Shown piece by piece: positions 24,382-35,367 of a stretch of 52,875 nucleotides of DNA. Source of the DNA: Caryophanales bacterium. Lineage in GTDB: Bacteria > Bacillota > Bacilli > Bacillales > Bacillaceae_J. The position numbers and the translations under genes are program-made. Below the pieces are notes generated by a model that saw only the letters and a list, made by a program, of their open reading frames with translations, was not told the DNA's origin and did no database searches. The number at the start of each line of letters is the position of its first letter. Position 1 is the stretch's first letter. The stretch lies in assembly GCA_012840465.1 (NCBI GenBank), contig DULJ01000027.1, positions 1-52,875 of the forward strand, read 5' to 3'.

Positions 24382-24546
24382 ATGAATAATTGGTTGTACA
24401 GCTTATATTTTGTTGTAATTGGAATTGTTTCATTTTTCACGCAGGAAATCGTAACTTTCCTTATGCTTGGATTTGTAATTATTGCTCTCCATAATATTAA
24501 CTCTACGTTAAAAGAAATTTCAAAAAAAATTAATGAAAAACAGTAG
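24382..24546 (+). CDS. Small membrane protein
   Basis: A 54-residue protein: MNNWLYSLYFVVIGIVSFFT, a second hydrophobic stretch EIVTFLMLGFVIIALHNINS, and a basic helical tail KEISKKINEKQ. Two membrane helices with the tail likely cytoplasmic. GGAAGGA precedes the ATG with about 9 nt spacing. Small hypothetical membrane proteins of this layout are common in Bacillus; function unknown. Confidence 0.65.
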   Translation: MNNWLYSLYFVVIGIVSFFTQEIVTFLMLGFVIIALHNINSTLKEISKKINEKQ

Positions 24547-24613
24547 TAATTGTATACTTTTTCCCAAACTAAGAACTCTAATGTTTATACGGATATAGAT
24601 GGAGGGTTCGTTT

Positions 24614-26128
24614 GTGAAAAAGTATTTATTTTATGTTGCGGTTGTTCTTCTGTTTTTGAACATTCTCCTTATACGGGAAGTAGCGGCAGAAAGTGATCCA
24701 GTTGAACTAAAAAAGAATCTTGAAAACGCAATTAATAAGGAAGAATGGACTTATGCGGCTACCTATAGTAAAGAATTAGCCGTTTTTCATGATACAAACC
24801 AAGACTATGATCAAGCGGTTCAATATTATCGAGCAACTGCGGATTATTGGGCTAAGGCAGGACATGCTGATTGGGGTATTGTAAACTTGATTCGGGCCGA
24901 TCATATCGATACGGAAATGGACCTTTTAGTTGAAAGAATCTATCTAAGCGAGGAAAAGGTAGCAAAATTTGAACCTCCAAGTGGGACTTATTTAGGCATG
25001 TTTGTTGCCGGAAAGCGTGAAAACGGACGAGTTAATAAAGTGAATGACTTATATGGAAAGAAGCATGCGTTGTATTTAACGTATACACCTTGGAGGAAAA
25101 AATATCAAGATACAAATTCATATTTCCCATTGTCGTTTGCCGAAAAGGTAAGAGAAAATGGTGGGGCAATGCAAATTGGCTGGGAGCCCTCCAATGGTTT
25201 AGATGATGTCGTAGATGATGACTATGTAAGACAATTTGCACGAGAGGCAAAAGCGACGGGAATACCTGTGTTCCTTCGATTTGCAGGAGAAATGAATGGG
25301 GAATGGGTTCCGTGGAGCGGCAATTCGGAAAAATACCGAGAGAAATTCAGATTAATTCACGATATTATGGCGGAAGAGGCACCTAATGTGGCAATGGTGT
25401 GGTCGCCGAATTTTTTGCCGCGCCACAATATAGAGCCCTATTATCCAGGGGATAATGTTGTCGATTGGGTTGGTTTTTCACTGTACACTATTCCGTTTTC
25501 TCATGGGAAAGAGGTGCCTGGCGGGAATCCAATTGATTATTTGCGACCTCTTTATGAAAAATATAGCCATAAGCCGATCATGCTATCTGAAGGAGCAGTT
25601 TCCCACTATAGTTATGAATTAGATAAAGATTATTCAGAATGGGCTGCAGGACAAATTGGGAATATGTACGGATTTTTACCTAGACTATTTCCAAAAGTCA
25701 AAGCCATTACCTACTTCAACTTGGATAAAAGAACAACAAATTATGATAATCAAAATAATAATTATGATATGGGCGATAACCAGTTGGTGGACATCACCTA
25801 TAAACGGATTATTGCAAGCAATTGGTTTTTATCTGATGTTAGAGCAAGCAGTGCAGGGCATAAGGCTTCTAAATTTGAACGGATTGAAAATATTTCGAAA
25901 CCAACAAATAAGCGAAATTGCTTTGTCTATGTAAAATTACCGCTTGGTGAGCAGCCTTATCTTGTCGCAGCCTACCAAGGAAACAACAAATTAGCCGAAT
26001 CCTATGCGCAACCATGGGAAATGAAAATTGATTTCTCCAAGGTACGTGAGCGTGAGCCGATTACAGTTATTGCCTATGATTGTAACTTAAAAAGTCTTGT
26101 CAAGAAGGAGTTTATGGGTAGGAGATGA
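24614..26128 (+). CDS. Secreted GH26-like beta-mannanase family protein
   Basis: A 504-residue exported protein. The signal peptide is KKYLFYVAVVLLFLNILLIR, cleaved near EVAAES. Residues 30-115 are helical and TPR-like. The catalytic domain resembles glycoside hydrolase family 26: acid/base Glu in FLRFAGEMNGEWVPWSGN and a nucleophile candidate in IMLSEGAVSHYS, with VDWVGFSLY between. GH26 hydrolyses beta-mannan-type polymers, but the exact substrate cannot be read. The GTG start at 24614 has GGAGGG 6 nt upstream. The gene is monocistronic and ends in a terminator overlapping its stop. Confidence 0.78.
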   Translation: MKKYLFYVAVVLLFLNILLIREVAAESDPVELKKNLENAINKEEWTYAATYSKELAVFHDTNQDYDQAVQYYRATADYWAKAGHADWGIVNLIRADHIDTEMDLLVERIYLSEEKVAKFEPPSGTYLGMFVAGKRENGRVNKVNDLYGKKHALYLTYTPWRKKYQDTNSYFPLSFAEKVRENGGAMQIGWEPSNGLDDVVDDDYVRQFAREAKATGIPVFLRFAGEMNGEWVPWSGNSEKYREKFRLIHDIMAEEAPNVAMVWSPNFLPRHNIEPYYPGDNVVDWVGFSLYTIPFSHGKEVPGGNPIDYLRPLYEKYSHKPIMLSEGAVSHYSYELDKDYSEWAAGQIGNMYGFLPRLFPKVKAITYFNLDKRTTNYDNQNNNYDMGDNQLVDITYKRIIASNWFLSDVRASSAGHKASKFERIENISKPTNKRNCFVYVKLPLGEQPYLVAAYQGNNKLAESYAQPWEMKIDFSKVREREPITVIAYDCNLKSLVKKEFMGRR

Positions 26129-26146
26129 GAACATCTCCCTTTTTTT
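26121..26146 (+). terminator. Terminator of the GH26-like gene
   Basis: GGAGATG (26121-26127) pairs with CATCTCC (26132-26138), then a T-run; the stop codon lies within the stem. Confidence 0.85.
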
Positions 26147-26256
26147 GTTTCCCTTACTATTGTTGTATAAATGTTACAGTATTATAAAATAGAGAAAAAT
26201 AGTTTAACTTCATTCAGAGAGGAAGTCATCAAAAAAATTCAAAGGTGGGGGAGAAT

Positions 26257-26685
26257 TTGAAAAAGAGGATCCTTCGTGGGCATCATTTATTATGTGTTCA
26301 CGGTTTCAAAGGGATGGGATACAGTCCGGGTTTTGTTGAAAAAATGAGTGAACTAGTGGAAGAAATACGTGATCAAACAATTGATTTTCCAATTCAAGTG
26401 GTCGTAGGCTTGGATGAAACCTGTGTTTTTTGTCCGAATAAAAGGGAGGGGTACTGCAACTCACCTAAGTCAGACTCGTTTGTTATTAGTTTAGATGAAA
26501 ACGTAATTAGTCACTTAGGCATAAAAGCAGGTGAAGAATATAAAAAAAGCGTGCTTGTTTCACTTGTTGCCCAGAAGGTGGAGCCTAGAGATATTGATTA
26601 TTTGTGTGAAGACTGTTCATGGCTTTCCTATGGAGTTTGCAAGGAAGGAATTGGGAATCTGAAAAAAGGAAATAAAAAATACTGA
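26257..26685 (+). CDS. DUF1284 family cysteine-rich protein
   Basis: A 142-residue protein: RILRGHHLLCVHGFKGMGYS, then TCVFCPNKREGYCNS and DYLCEDCSWLSYGVC. The eight or so Cys plus the RGHHLLC start define the DUF1284 family (PF06935), which probably binds an iron-sulfur cluster or zinc; its role is unknown. TTG 26257 is chosen because AAAGGTGG lies about 8 nt upstream; GTG 26245 overlaps the Shine-Dalgarno. It precedes the TPP riboswitch but is not part of the thiC unit. Confidence 0.85.
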   Translation: MKKRILRGHHLLCVHGFKGMGYSPGFVEKMSELVEEIRDQTIDFPIQVVVGLDETCVFCPNKREGYCNSPKSDSFVISLDENVISHLGIKAGEEYKKSVLVSLVAQKVEPRDIDYLCEDCSWLSYGVCKEGIGNLKKGNKKY

Positions 26686-26742
26686 AATATTCCTTTCAAT
26701 TTGTTGGAAATTCATGTATACTAAATTCAAATTTAATAGCAA

Positions 26743-26842
26743 TAACTAGGGGAGTCCAATGAGCTTGGGCTGAGAAAGAAACCGCGTTGAAGTTTCTTGA
26801 CCCTTTGGACCTGATCTGGATCATACCAGCGTAGGGAAGTTA
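26743..26842 (+). promoter_or_regulatory. TPP riboswitch (THI element)
   Basis: Closing stem TAACT/AGTTA, then AGGGGAGTCC, GGGCTGAGA, GACCCTTTGGACCTGATCTG and CATACCAGCGTAGGGAA, all canonical thi-box segments. It controls thiC by a terminator at 26877-26918. Confidence 0.97.
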
Positions 26843-26876
26843 ACTCCTTCTTTTTATATGCCTTTAATACATATAA

Positions 26877-26918
26877 AGCCGGGTCCATCCTTTCATTAGA
26901 CTGGATCCGGCTTTTTTT
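26877..26918 (+). terminator. Expression-platform terminator of the TPP riboswitch
   Basis: AGCCGGGTCCA (26877-26887) pairs with TGGATCCGGCT (26902-26912) with a G-U pair, followed by seven Ts. Expected to form when thiamine pyrophosphate is bound. Confidence 0.88.
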
Positions 26919-26982
26919 GTATTTTCTCCTTGATGTTAACCATCTGCCTGTTTTGCTCTAGATCTCGTCCGCTACTTTTTAA

Positions 26983-28812
<1,830 letters not shown>

Positions 28813-28826
28813 ATAATTTCAAAAAA

Positions 28827-28862
28827 GTGGGATTCACAAATGTAGATTGTGGTCCCATTTTT
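28827..28862 (+). terminator. Terminator after thiC
   Basis: TGGGA/TCCCA and CACAA/TTGTG form an interrupted stem around ATGTAGA, followed by five Ts. Confidence 0.8.
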
Positions 28863-28941
28863 CAATCATGGGTTCGATCAAGCTTTGTGAGTATGTTTCG
28901 TGTTATAATGAAAAAAACAGAAAATAACAAGGTAGGGTACA

Positions 28942-30108
28942 ATGCACGAGGAAAATATTACGAGAATTAATTTAGATGGAAGAGAATACATACTTATTGG
29001 TACAGCACATGTTTCGAAAAACAGTGCCGAACAGGTAAAAGAAGTGATTGAAGCTGAAAAGCCGGACTCCGTTTGTGTGGAATTGGATCAGCAAAGATAT
29101 CAATCCATTATTGAAGGTAATAAGTGGAAGGAAATGGACATCATCCAGGTTATTAAAGAAAAGAAGGCCACTTTGCTTTTAATCAATCTAGCCGTTTCTT
29201 CCTTTCAAAACCGTATGGCTAAACAATTTGGAATTAAAGCTGGACAAGAAATGATTCAAGGGATTGAATCAGCGAAAGAAATTGGTGCGGAGCTTGTGCT
29301 GGCGGACCGAAATATCCAAATTACATTCTCAAGGATTTGGGGAAATCTAGGCTTAAAAGGCAAATCAATTCTACTAAGTCAGATCATTGCTAGTATTTTT
29401 AGCACGGACACGATTTCTGAGGAAGAACTGGAAAAAATGAAAAATCAGGATACGATTAATGCGATCCTAAATGAATTTACCGAAACCTTTCCACAGTTAA
29501 AAAAGCCATTAGTTGACGAAAGAGATCAGTTTCTAGCCCAGAAAATCAAAGATGCACCTGGTGAAAAAGTCGTCGCTGTCTTAGGAGCTGCCCATGTGCC
29601 GGGCATTACAAAGGAAATCCATAAGGAACATGATTTGAAACAATTAAATGTAGTTCCGCCCAAATCGAATTGGCCTAAAATTATCGGCTGGAGCCTTCCA
29701 ATTCTGATTTTGGCCATTGTTGCTTATACGTTTTTTACTAATCCATCGGCAGGATTTGATCAAACGATCAGCTGGATATTATGGACAGGTTCATTTGCAG
29801 CACTTGGGGCCATTGTTGCATTAGGGCATCCGCTCACGATTTTAACATCATTTGTAGTGGCACCCATTACCACCTTACATCCACTCCTTGCAGCAGGATG
29901 GTTTGCGGGGTTGGCTCAGGCCTACTTAAGGAGACCAAGTGTAAAGGACTTTGAAAGGTTATCAGAGGATGTTTTTAGCGTCAAAGGATTTTGGAGGAAC
30001 AAAGTAACGAGAATATTGCTTATCGTTTTAACGGTAAATATTGGGGGATCACTGGGTACCTTTATAGGTGGAATGGATGTTATTAAGACGTTTTTGAAGA
30101 ACTTTTAA
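28942..30108 (+). CDS. TraB/GumN family membrane protein
   Basis: A 388-residue protein of the TraB (PrgY-like) family. The N-terminal domain has the paired signatures LIGTAHVSKNSAEQVKEVIE and VVAVLGAAHVPGITKEI with CVELDQQRY and ADRNIQITFSR, the GxxH and Glu positions proposed to form a metal-dependent protease-like centre. The last 160 residues hold several membrane helices (IIGWSLPILILAIVAYTFF, FAALGAIVALGHPLTILTSF, ILLIVLTVNIGGSLGTFIGG). Enterococcal relatives block peptide pheromones; the role here is unknown. It stands alone between terminators. Confidence 0.88.
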   Translation: MHEENITRINLDGREYILIGTAHVSKNSAEQVKEVIEAEKPDSVCVELDQQRYQSIIEGNKWKEMDIIQVIKEKKATLLLINLAVSSFQNRMAKQFGIKAGQEMIQGIESAKEIGAELVLADRNIQITFSRIWGNLGLKGKSILLSQIIASIFSTDTISEEELEKMKNQDTINAILNEFTETFPQLKKPLVDERDQFLAQKIKDAPGEKVVAVLGAAHVPGITKEIHKEHDLKQLNVVPPKSNWPKIIGWSLPILILAIVAYTFFTNPSAGFDQTISWILWTGSFAALGAIVALGHPLTILTSFVVAPITTLHPLLAAGWFAGLAQAYLRRPSVKDFERLSEDVFSVKGFWRNKVTRILLIVLTVNIGGSLGTFIGGMDVIKTFLKNF

Positions 30109-30118
30109 GCTATAAAAA

Positions 30119-30165
30119 AACACCAAAGGATGAAACGCTTAGGCTTCATCCTTTGGTGTTTTTCT
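30119..30165. terminator. Bidirectional terminator
   Basis: AACACCAAAGGATGAA (30119-30134) pairs with TTCATCCTTTGGTGTT (30145-30160), flanked by A-run and T-run, ending both the TraB-like gene and the exporter gene, whose last codons are inside the hairpin. Confidence 0.92.
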
Positions 30166-31182
30166 CAGATATTGTTCAACTACACGATTTAAACGTTCAA
30201 TGTGAAATGAATATTTATAGATGGATAAAGCGATAACAGCTAGATGAATTTTTTGTTCATGATCAAGATTATAGGAAGCAATGACCTTTTCTAAGAAAAT
30301 TTTGGAGTGTGCGACGAGATCCTCTTCCAGTTCAGGTTCATCTGTTTTTATTTTTCCATCATACTTCAACAAATAAAGTTCATGGTACTTTACTAAATGT
30401 TCGATATGGTTGTCAAATAGCATATTTTCATCTGGGTTTGGCTTGCTTTGAAAGTAAAAGTCATTAATATTTTCCAATACAAGAAATCCTTGCTGAAGCG
30501 ATTTTAGCATTTGTTTAAAAACAACGATTTCGCGTAAATTTATATTATTGATTTTCGCCATTTTTTCACGTTCTTCATCAAAAAGCTTATAAAGTTCCTC
30601 TAGTTTTAGAATATCATTCTCCAATTCTTTCATTTGTTCCTGATATGATTTTTCCGTCATTTCGTTGGAAATTGCAGTTCTCATAAGCAGGGCCATGTTC
30701 TGGAAAATATCGTGAACTTTGTTTAGATAACTTTTCTTGTACTTTGGTGGATAAATGAAAATATTAACAACTAAGGCCGATATCATACCAATTAAGATGA
30801 TTCCAAAGCGATGCAAAGCAAAAATCCAATTCTCCTCAATTCCCGGGGCACTCATGATCGCAAGAACGGTAACCAATGTAAGGGAAATGGTTCCCTCCAT
30901 ATTTAACTTTAGACTAATTAAGATTACGATAATCATGACAAGACCAATCGCAGCCGGATCGTTGCCGAGAAAATACAAAGCTAAAAGAGCGATGATCGCC
31001 CCTAATGTATTGGTCTGTACTTGATCCCAGACTTGTTTCCATGTTCGGTAAATCGACGGTTGAATTGTGAAAATAGCGGCCACACCGGCAAACACGGCAG
31101 ATTGAAGATTAAAGTATGAACAAATATATAAAGCGAGTGTAACAGCTATTCCAGTTTTAATGACTCGCGGCCCTAACATCAC
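30139..31182 (-). CDS. Aromatic acid exporter family (ArAE) membrane protein
   Basis: A 347-residue protein with an N-terminal six-helix FUSC/ArAE domain (RVIKTGIAVTLALYICSYF, AGVAAIFTIQPSIYRTWK, TNTLGAIIALLALYFLG, EENWIFALHRFGIILIGMISALVVN) and a C-terminal cytoplasmic helical domain (LKLEELYKLFDEEREKMAKI). This matches YqjA-type proteins (PF06081). The substrate is not known. I choose GTG 31182 with GGAGGA 10 nt upstream; the ATG at 31200 has no Shine-Dalgarno. Confidence 0.85.
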   Translation of the reverse strand: MMLGPRVIKTGIAVTLALYICSYFNLQSAVFAGVAAIFTIQPSIYRTWKQVWDQVQTNTLGAIIALLALYFLGNDPAAIGLVMIIVILISLKLNMEGTISLTLVTVLAIMSAPGIEENWIFALHRFGIILIGMISALVVNIFIYPPKYKKSYLNKVHDIFQNMALLMRTAISNEMTEKSYQEQMKELENDILKLEELYKLFDEEREKMAKINNINLREIVVFKQMLKSLQQGFLVLENINDFYFQSKPNPDENMLFDNHIEHLVKYHELYLLKYDGKIKTDEPELEEDLVAHSKIFLEKVIASYNLDHEQKIHLAVIALSIYKYSFHIERLNRVVEQYLRKTPKDEA

Positions 31183-31200
31183 GATGATCGAATCCTCCAT

Positions 31201-31500
31201 TTCAAGGCCATTTAACTTTGGCGGTGCTGCTTCAGTTTTATAATCCCAATGTTTGGTAGCATGAAATACTTTATCTAATATACGTTGAATTGGGAACTTT
31301 TACAACGACTTTGGAAAAATTCAAAAAATCAGAATATTGTTCCGCAACTTGCTAAATTAGGGTTGAAGATAGTAAGTAAATCCATAGTGTACACCCCGCT
31401 TTTTAAAAGATGGAATAATAAAGGGATCCATTGTTTTTTAAAATCAATGTATACTTCAGCATATATTCTCAAATGATATTGAAAAAAGGTGGTAATTACA
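31201..31500. other. Intergenic stretch with an unassigned plus-strand frame
   Basis: A 63-codon frame (31285-31476) reads NWELLQRLWKNSKNQ... without a Shine-Dalgarno or recognisable family. I see no promoter dyad or terminator. It may be noise or a decayed gene. Confidence 0.3.
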
Positions 31501-31734
31501 TTGTTTGACTTGTCTTTAATTTTATCTAGTTTGGGATTGTTAATATTGTTGGGAGGATTATTTTATACTGTAAGGATTGGGAGATTGGTCAGTGCTAGAC
31601 AAAGCGAATTAGATACTGAAATCGATGAAAAGATTCGAAGACATCCTATAGTGCTAAATCCAGTTTTTCTTGCTTATGTTATTGGAATTGGGCTTGTCAT
31701 TTTATATATGCTATATCATGTTTCTCTTTCCTAA
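31501..31734 (+). CDS. Small two-helix membrane protein
   Basis: A 77-residue protein with two membrane segments (LSLILSSLGLLILLGGLFYT and VFLAYVIGIGLVILYMLYHV) separated by a charged loop RQSELDTEIDEKIRRHPIVL. TTG 31501 is preferred: AAGGTGG is 8 nt upstream, while the GTG at 31489 overlaps that site. No family recognised. A terminator follows. Confidence 0.65.
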   Translation: MFDLSLILSSLGLLILLGGLFYTVRIGRLVSARQSELDTEIDEKIRRHPIVLNPVFLAYVIGIGLVILYMLYHVSLS

Positions 31735-31766
31735 TGATTACGATTGTGAAAATGGGCATGAACGGG

Positions 31767-31795
31767 GCATCCCTTGTTAAAGGGATGCTTCTTTT
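31767..31795 (+). terminator. Terminator after the small membrane protein
   Basis: GCATCCCTT (31767-31775) pairs with AAGGGATGC (31780-31788), followed by TTCTTTT. Confidence 0.88.
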
Positions 31796-31865
31796 CATAT
31801 TAAAACAAACAGGTCGCTTTTCTTGAATATGGGATTGTGCCATTCCCCCATTTATTGATAACTTT

Positions 31866-32435
31866 TTACCCTTCACAATCTATTTTCCGCATCTTCCTCA
31901 ATAAAACAAGAAATACAATCTCCATTATAAACCCAATAATTAATGAAAAGATCGTGACAACCATGAACTGATTTGTTGAAAAATTAATCGCAAAGGAGTG
32001 TCCAGTCATAGTCAGGACCATTACAATGATATAGGTGTAAAATGTCTTCATTGAACGATTTATTAGAGCAAAATCGCCATGTTCTTTAACAATCACCATT
32101 ATAAGTTGGAATATATAAAAGACAAGTATTAATTTTAATACCCCTAACACAGTTATATAGAGAGACCAACCAGATAAAAATGGTATTTGGCCTAATTGAT
32201 CTGCTCCCGCATTTTGCTGGATAAAGACCGTCGGAATGGAGATGAAAATGAGAGCCAAGGCCATATTTTTAGCTTTATTGCCAATAGGAAAGTCGTTCAA
32301 CAACATGCTAATTCCTGAAAAAATAAGATAGTAACCAATTGGTTCCGGGAGAATATCAATTACGAAAATATGAATCTCAAACAAAACCATCAAATAGCCC
32401 CAAAAGATTTTGCCGAAAGCTTCACTCGTTACCAA
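31866..32435 (-). CDS. Hypothetical polytopic membrane protein
   Basis: A 189-residue protein with about six membrane helices (FWGYLMVLFEIHIFVIDILP, IGYYLIFSGISMLL, MALALIFISIPTVFI, LYITVLGVLKLILVFYIF, YTYIIVMVLTMTGHSFAI, VVTIFSLIIGFIMEIVFLV). I do not recognise the family. The start TTG 32435 has GGAGGTG 6 nt upstream and lies inside the end of the preceding gene (14-bp overlap), so the two are translationally coupled. Confidence 0.65.
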   Translation of the reverse strand: MVTSEAFGKIFWGYLMVLFEIHIFVIDILPEPIGYYLIFSGISMLLNDFPIGNKAKNMALALIFISIPTVFIQQNAGADQLGQIPFLSGWSLYITVLGVLKLILVFYIFQLIMVIVKEHGDFALINRSMKTFYTYIIVMVLTMTGHSFAINFSTNQFMVVTIFSLIIGFIMEIVFLVLLRKMRKIDCEG

Positions 32436-33375
32436 CGTTAGCACCTCCAACTTTTTCAGCAATGATTTCTTTCACAGCCTGTTGTGTCAGGTAGGGATGA
32501 TCGATGATGGGAGCCTTCCCCATGAACCGCTCGCCTTTAGCTGTTGTCCCGTTGATTTCAATACCAAATTCGAAAAAGCTTTTTCTGTTCGGGTTAAATT
32601 TCATCGAGAGTTTCAACCAATCATCTTTTTTCAATTCAAAAGGGAAAATATCCTCATCGATTGATACACCACTCACTTTCTCCCAATCTAAATCCCGCTC
32701 CTTTTCAAACCAATCTGGAGGGTTTCCGCCATGTCTAACGGCTTCTAATTTCTTTAATTTTTCTTGATCGAGATTTACCTTTACACGTACATCCCGCGAA
32801 ATTTCTTCTGTAAAAGGGATTGTAATAGCATCGACTGTAACTGGCTGTACTGCAACCATGGTTTTGTCGCTTCGATGCTGATTGCTGCCTGAGCCTACAC
32901 GCGTTTCAAACACATCCGAATTAGGGAATTTTCCATATACATTCATATTGCCAATGTCTGTAGTAATCATCTCACCATTTGAAAAGGCAAAGGTTATTTC
33001 TTCAAACGTCCAAACATCGTCAGAGCCTTCTTCAATCGGTAAATCATATTTAGGTAGTTGTAATCTAACAGATTTTAAATATTGATGGAAAAATTCCTGC
33101 TCGAACGTAGGTGTATTGGGTTGCCAATGCCACATACTTTCATTAGAAACGGGATAGGCTTCCAATCCATCAATCAAAGCGTAGCTAACCTGAGAGGGGT
33201 CCTGTTTATTGGTCAAATAATAAAAAGTTAAATAATTCTCATCCTGTAAATAAGTTTCATAGTAATGATCTAAAAAAATGGGTCGTTCAAGTTGTTTTGA
33301 TTGAAAATACAAATAATTACCAACCCAACTAATAACAACAATGATCATGCCAAACCAAAATATTTTCTCCCGCAA
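32422..33375 (-). CDS. Hypothetical membrane-anchored extracytoplasmic protein
   Basis: A 317-residue protein with one N-terminal helix (FWFGMIIVVISWVGNYLYF) and a large soluble part outside the membrane. It reads DHYYETYLQDENYLTFYYLT, then strand-rich sequence (DVWTFEEITFAFSNGEMITT), IPFTEEISRDVRVKVNLDQE, and ends with ITAEKVGG-like helices. No enzymatic motif or known family is evident. It is the first gene of a two-gene unit with the polytopic protein downstream, which could be its membrane partner. Confidence 0.65.
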   Translation of the reverse strand: MREKIFWFGMIIVVISWVGNYLYFQSKQLERPIFLDHYYETYLQDENYLTFYYLTNKQDPSQVSYALIDGLEAYPVSNESMWHWQPNTPTFEQEFFHQYLKSVRLQLPKYDLPIEEGSDDVWTFEEITFAFSNGEMITTDIGNMNVYGKFPNSDVFETRVGSGSNQHRSDKTMVAVQPVTVDAITIPFTEEISRDVRVKVNLDQEKLKKLEAVRHGGNPPDWFEKERDLDWEKVSGVSIDEDIFPFELKKDDWLKLSMKFNPNRKSFFEFGIEINGTTAKGERFMGKAPIIDHPYLTQQAVKEIIAEKVGGANVGNE

Positions 33376-33541
33376 AAAACTCCCCCGTTTCTTCTTAATC
33401 TAATTCCATATTACCATATGGTTCATGGAAAGTTGTTCCTTTATCTAAGGTTGGGCTGTCTAGTCTAACCAATACATTTTTCATTAATCCGTAAATGCGG
33501 TAAGATTAATAAGGAATTAATATTTGAAAGTAGGATCGATA

Positions 33542-34321
33542 ATGACAAAAGAAAGCATTATATTTTTCGATATTGATGGGACATTGCTAAATCATGATAA
33601 ACAATTGCCGTCTTCAGCAAAACAGGCCATTTTTCAGCTTAAAGAACGTGGACATGTGGTCGCAATTGCGACTGGAAGGGCACCGTTTATGTTTGAAAAA
33701 CTTCGTAAAGAATTAGATATTGATACTTATGTTAGCTATAATGGTTCATTTGTAGTGTTAAATGGGGAAGTGATCTATACAAATCCATTAAAAATCGGGT
33801 CCCTTGAAAAGTTAACGGAAGTAGCTCTTCACAATAATCATCCAGTTGTTTTTCTGAGCGAGAACGATATGAAAATGAATGTTCCTGAACATTCTTATAT
33901 AAAGGAAAGTATAGATACGTTAAAAATTGATCGTTTTCCAACTTATGATCCTTATTATTATAAAACCTGTGATCTCTATCAGACTCTTCTTTTTTGTTCA
34001 GAAGGGGAGGAGGAGCAATATGAAAGGGAGTTTCAAGACTTTGATTTCGTGAGATGGCACCCTGTTTCCCTTGATCTACTTCCCAAAGGAGGCTCAAAGG
34101 CCAAAGGAATTGAAAAAATAGCCGAAAATCTTGGGATCCCCGCTGAACGACATTATGCCTTCGGAGATGGGTTGAATGATTTGGAAATGTTGTCGACAGT
34201 AGTAAACAGCGTGGCAATGGGGAATGCAAAAGATCAGGTAAAAGAAGTCGCAAAACACGTTACAAAATCAGTAGAAGACGACGGAATTGTTTATGGTCTC
34301 AAAATGGTTGGGTTGTTATAA
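33542..34321 (+). CDS. Cof-type HAD phosphatase
   Basis: A 259-residue HAD-superfamily IIB hydrolase. Motif I is FFDIDGTLLNHDKQL with nucleophile Asp, motif II is VAIATGRA, motif III Lys is in LPKGGSKAKGIEKIA, and motif IV is YAFGDGLNDLEML. Members dephosphorylate sugar phosphates or cofactors such as FMN and are typically promiscuous; the substrate here is open. YkrA-like proteins of Bacillus are the closest recalled group. ATG 33542 is chosen with TAGGATC just upstream. Confidence 0.92.
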   Translation: MTKESIIFFDIDGTLLNHDKQLPSSAKQAIFQLKERGHVVAIATGRAPFMFEKLRKELDIDTYVSYNGSFVVLNGEVIYTNPLKIGSLEKLTEVALHNNHPVVFLSENDMKMNVPEHSYIKESIDTLKIDRFPTYDPYYYKTCDLYQTLLFCSEGEEEQYEREFQDFDFVRWHPVSLDLLPKGGSKAKGIEKIAENLGIPAERHYAFGDGLNDLEMLSTVVNSVAMGNAKDQVKEVAKHVTKSVEDDGIVYGLKMVGLL

Positions 34322-34474
34322 GTGTAATCAATCATTCTGATATCCGTACTGTCCATGTTGAGTGCGTGGTGGGGATATATTTGGATGAATAAAATGCCGA
34401 TAATTCCCTGTCTATAGACATTTACAAACGGCTAAAGTATAATCTAAATAAATAAAATGACAGGAGTGATAAAA

Positions 34475-34618
34475 GTGACTCCAACAAATATGATAAAAAA
34501 TGCACAAGAAAAAATTGAATCTAAAAAGACATTATCTGCTATGGATATTCGCAGAAAATATGGTGTATCACCGATTTCAAAGAAAAAACTTGTTGATTTA
34601 TATAAAGAAGGTAAATAA
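34475..34618 (+). CDS. Small basic hypothetical protein
   Basis: A 47-residue basic protein starting at GTG 34475 behind CAGGAGTGA: MTPTNMIKNAQEKIESKKTL, then DIRRKYGVSPISKKKLVDLY. The second half looks like a short helix-turn-helix-like segment, but I recognise no family. A terminator follows closely (34671-34694), which supports a genuine transcribed unit. Confidence 0.6.
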   Translation: MTPTNMIKNAQEKIESKKTLSAMDIRRKYGVSPISKKKLVDLYKEGK

Positions 34619-34670
34619 ATGGGACAGTTTATTATAGACTTTCAGGACATGAAACACATGGACTTTCATC

Positions 34671-34694
34671 AGGCATCTATTTATTTAGATGCTT
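34671..34694 (+). terminator. Terminator of the small basic gene
   Basis: GCATCTA (34673-34679) pairs with TAGATGC (34686-34692), flanked by weak pairs, then TTG TTTCATTTTTCTTTT. Confidence 0.7.
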
Positions 34695-34728
34695 GTTTCA
34701 TTTTTCTTTTGAAGGAGGAGTGAGGAGA

Positions 34729-35226
34729 ATGAAAACATATAACGTTATTTTTCCAATTTGGTTTTTATTATTTTTCCCACCAGTCATTTTAATTACGCTT
34801 TTCGGAAATTATGTAATTGATTCAATCGTGCTGATTGTTTGCTTTTATCTTTTTAAGATTTCTAATTTGCAAATAGACCTAAAAACATTTTACAAGAAAA
34901 GCATTTTAAAAGTTTGGCTGTACGGTTTTTTAGCTGATTTTCTTGGTGCCTTGATTTTATTCCTATGCACGATGCTGGAGGAAAAGATAGGTTTGTCTTA
35001 TGAAATAACTTCAGCGATAAGCTATGATCCATTTAGTCATCCGCTGGCAGTAGTTATCATTTTATTTTCAATGGTAGTTGCATCCTATTTCATTTTTCTT
35101 TTTAATTATAAAATTACACTTGTACCTGTTATTGCAGAAGCTCGATTACGTTTCAAAGTTGCACTTACGATCGCAATTGTAACGGCACCATGGACGTTCA
35201 TAGTGCCTACAAAGTGGTTTTACTAA
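34729..35226 (+). CDS. Hypothetical membrane protein
   Basis: A 165-residue protein with about five membrane helices (VIFPIWFLLFFPPVILITLF, NYVIDSIVLIVCFYLF, VWLYGFLADFLGALILFLC, LAVVIILFSMVVASYFIFLF, ALTIAIVTAPWTFIVP). The APWTF sequence at the C-terminus is distinctive but I recognise no family. ATG 34729 follows GAAGGAGGAGTGAGGAG. It lies downstream of the small basic gene but behind its own terminator. Confidence 0.7.
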   Translation: MKTYNVIFPIWFLLFFPPVILITLFGNYVIDSIVLIVCFYLFKISNLQIDLKTFYKKSILKVWLYGFLADFLGALILFLCTMLEEKIGLSYEITSAISYDPFSHPLAVVIILFSMVVASYFIFLFNYKITLVPVIAEARLRFKVALTIAIVTAPWTFIVPTKWFY

Positions 35227-35318
35227 GACTTGGATTAGAGGGGAGACGGCCGTGCCAATGGCGCTGGTGGTCTGAAATATAGGGGCGTTTGGTTGTTTGA
35301 ACAGTTAGTAGGATAAAA

Positions 35319-35351
35319 AAACCGCATTGAAATTTGATTTCAGTGCGGTTT
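35319..35351. terminator. Convergent terminator
   Basis: AAACCGCATTGAAA (35319-35332) pairs with TTTCAGTGCGGTTT (35338-35351) with one T-G pair. A-run before and a weak T-run after, acting for genes on both strands. Confidence 0.85.
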
Positions 35352-35367
35352 CGCTATCTTACTCAAT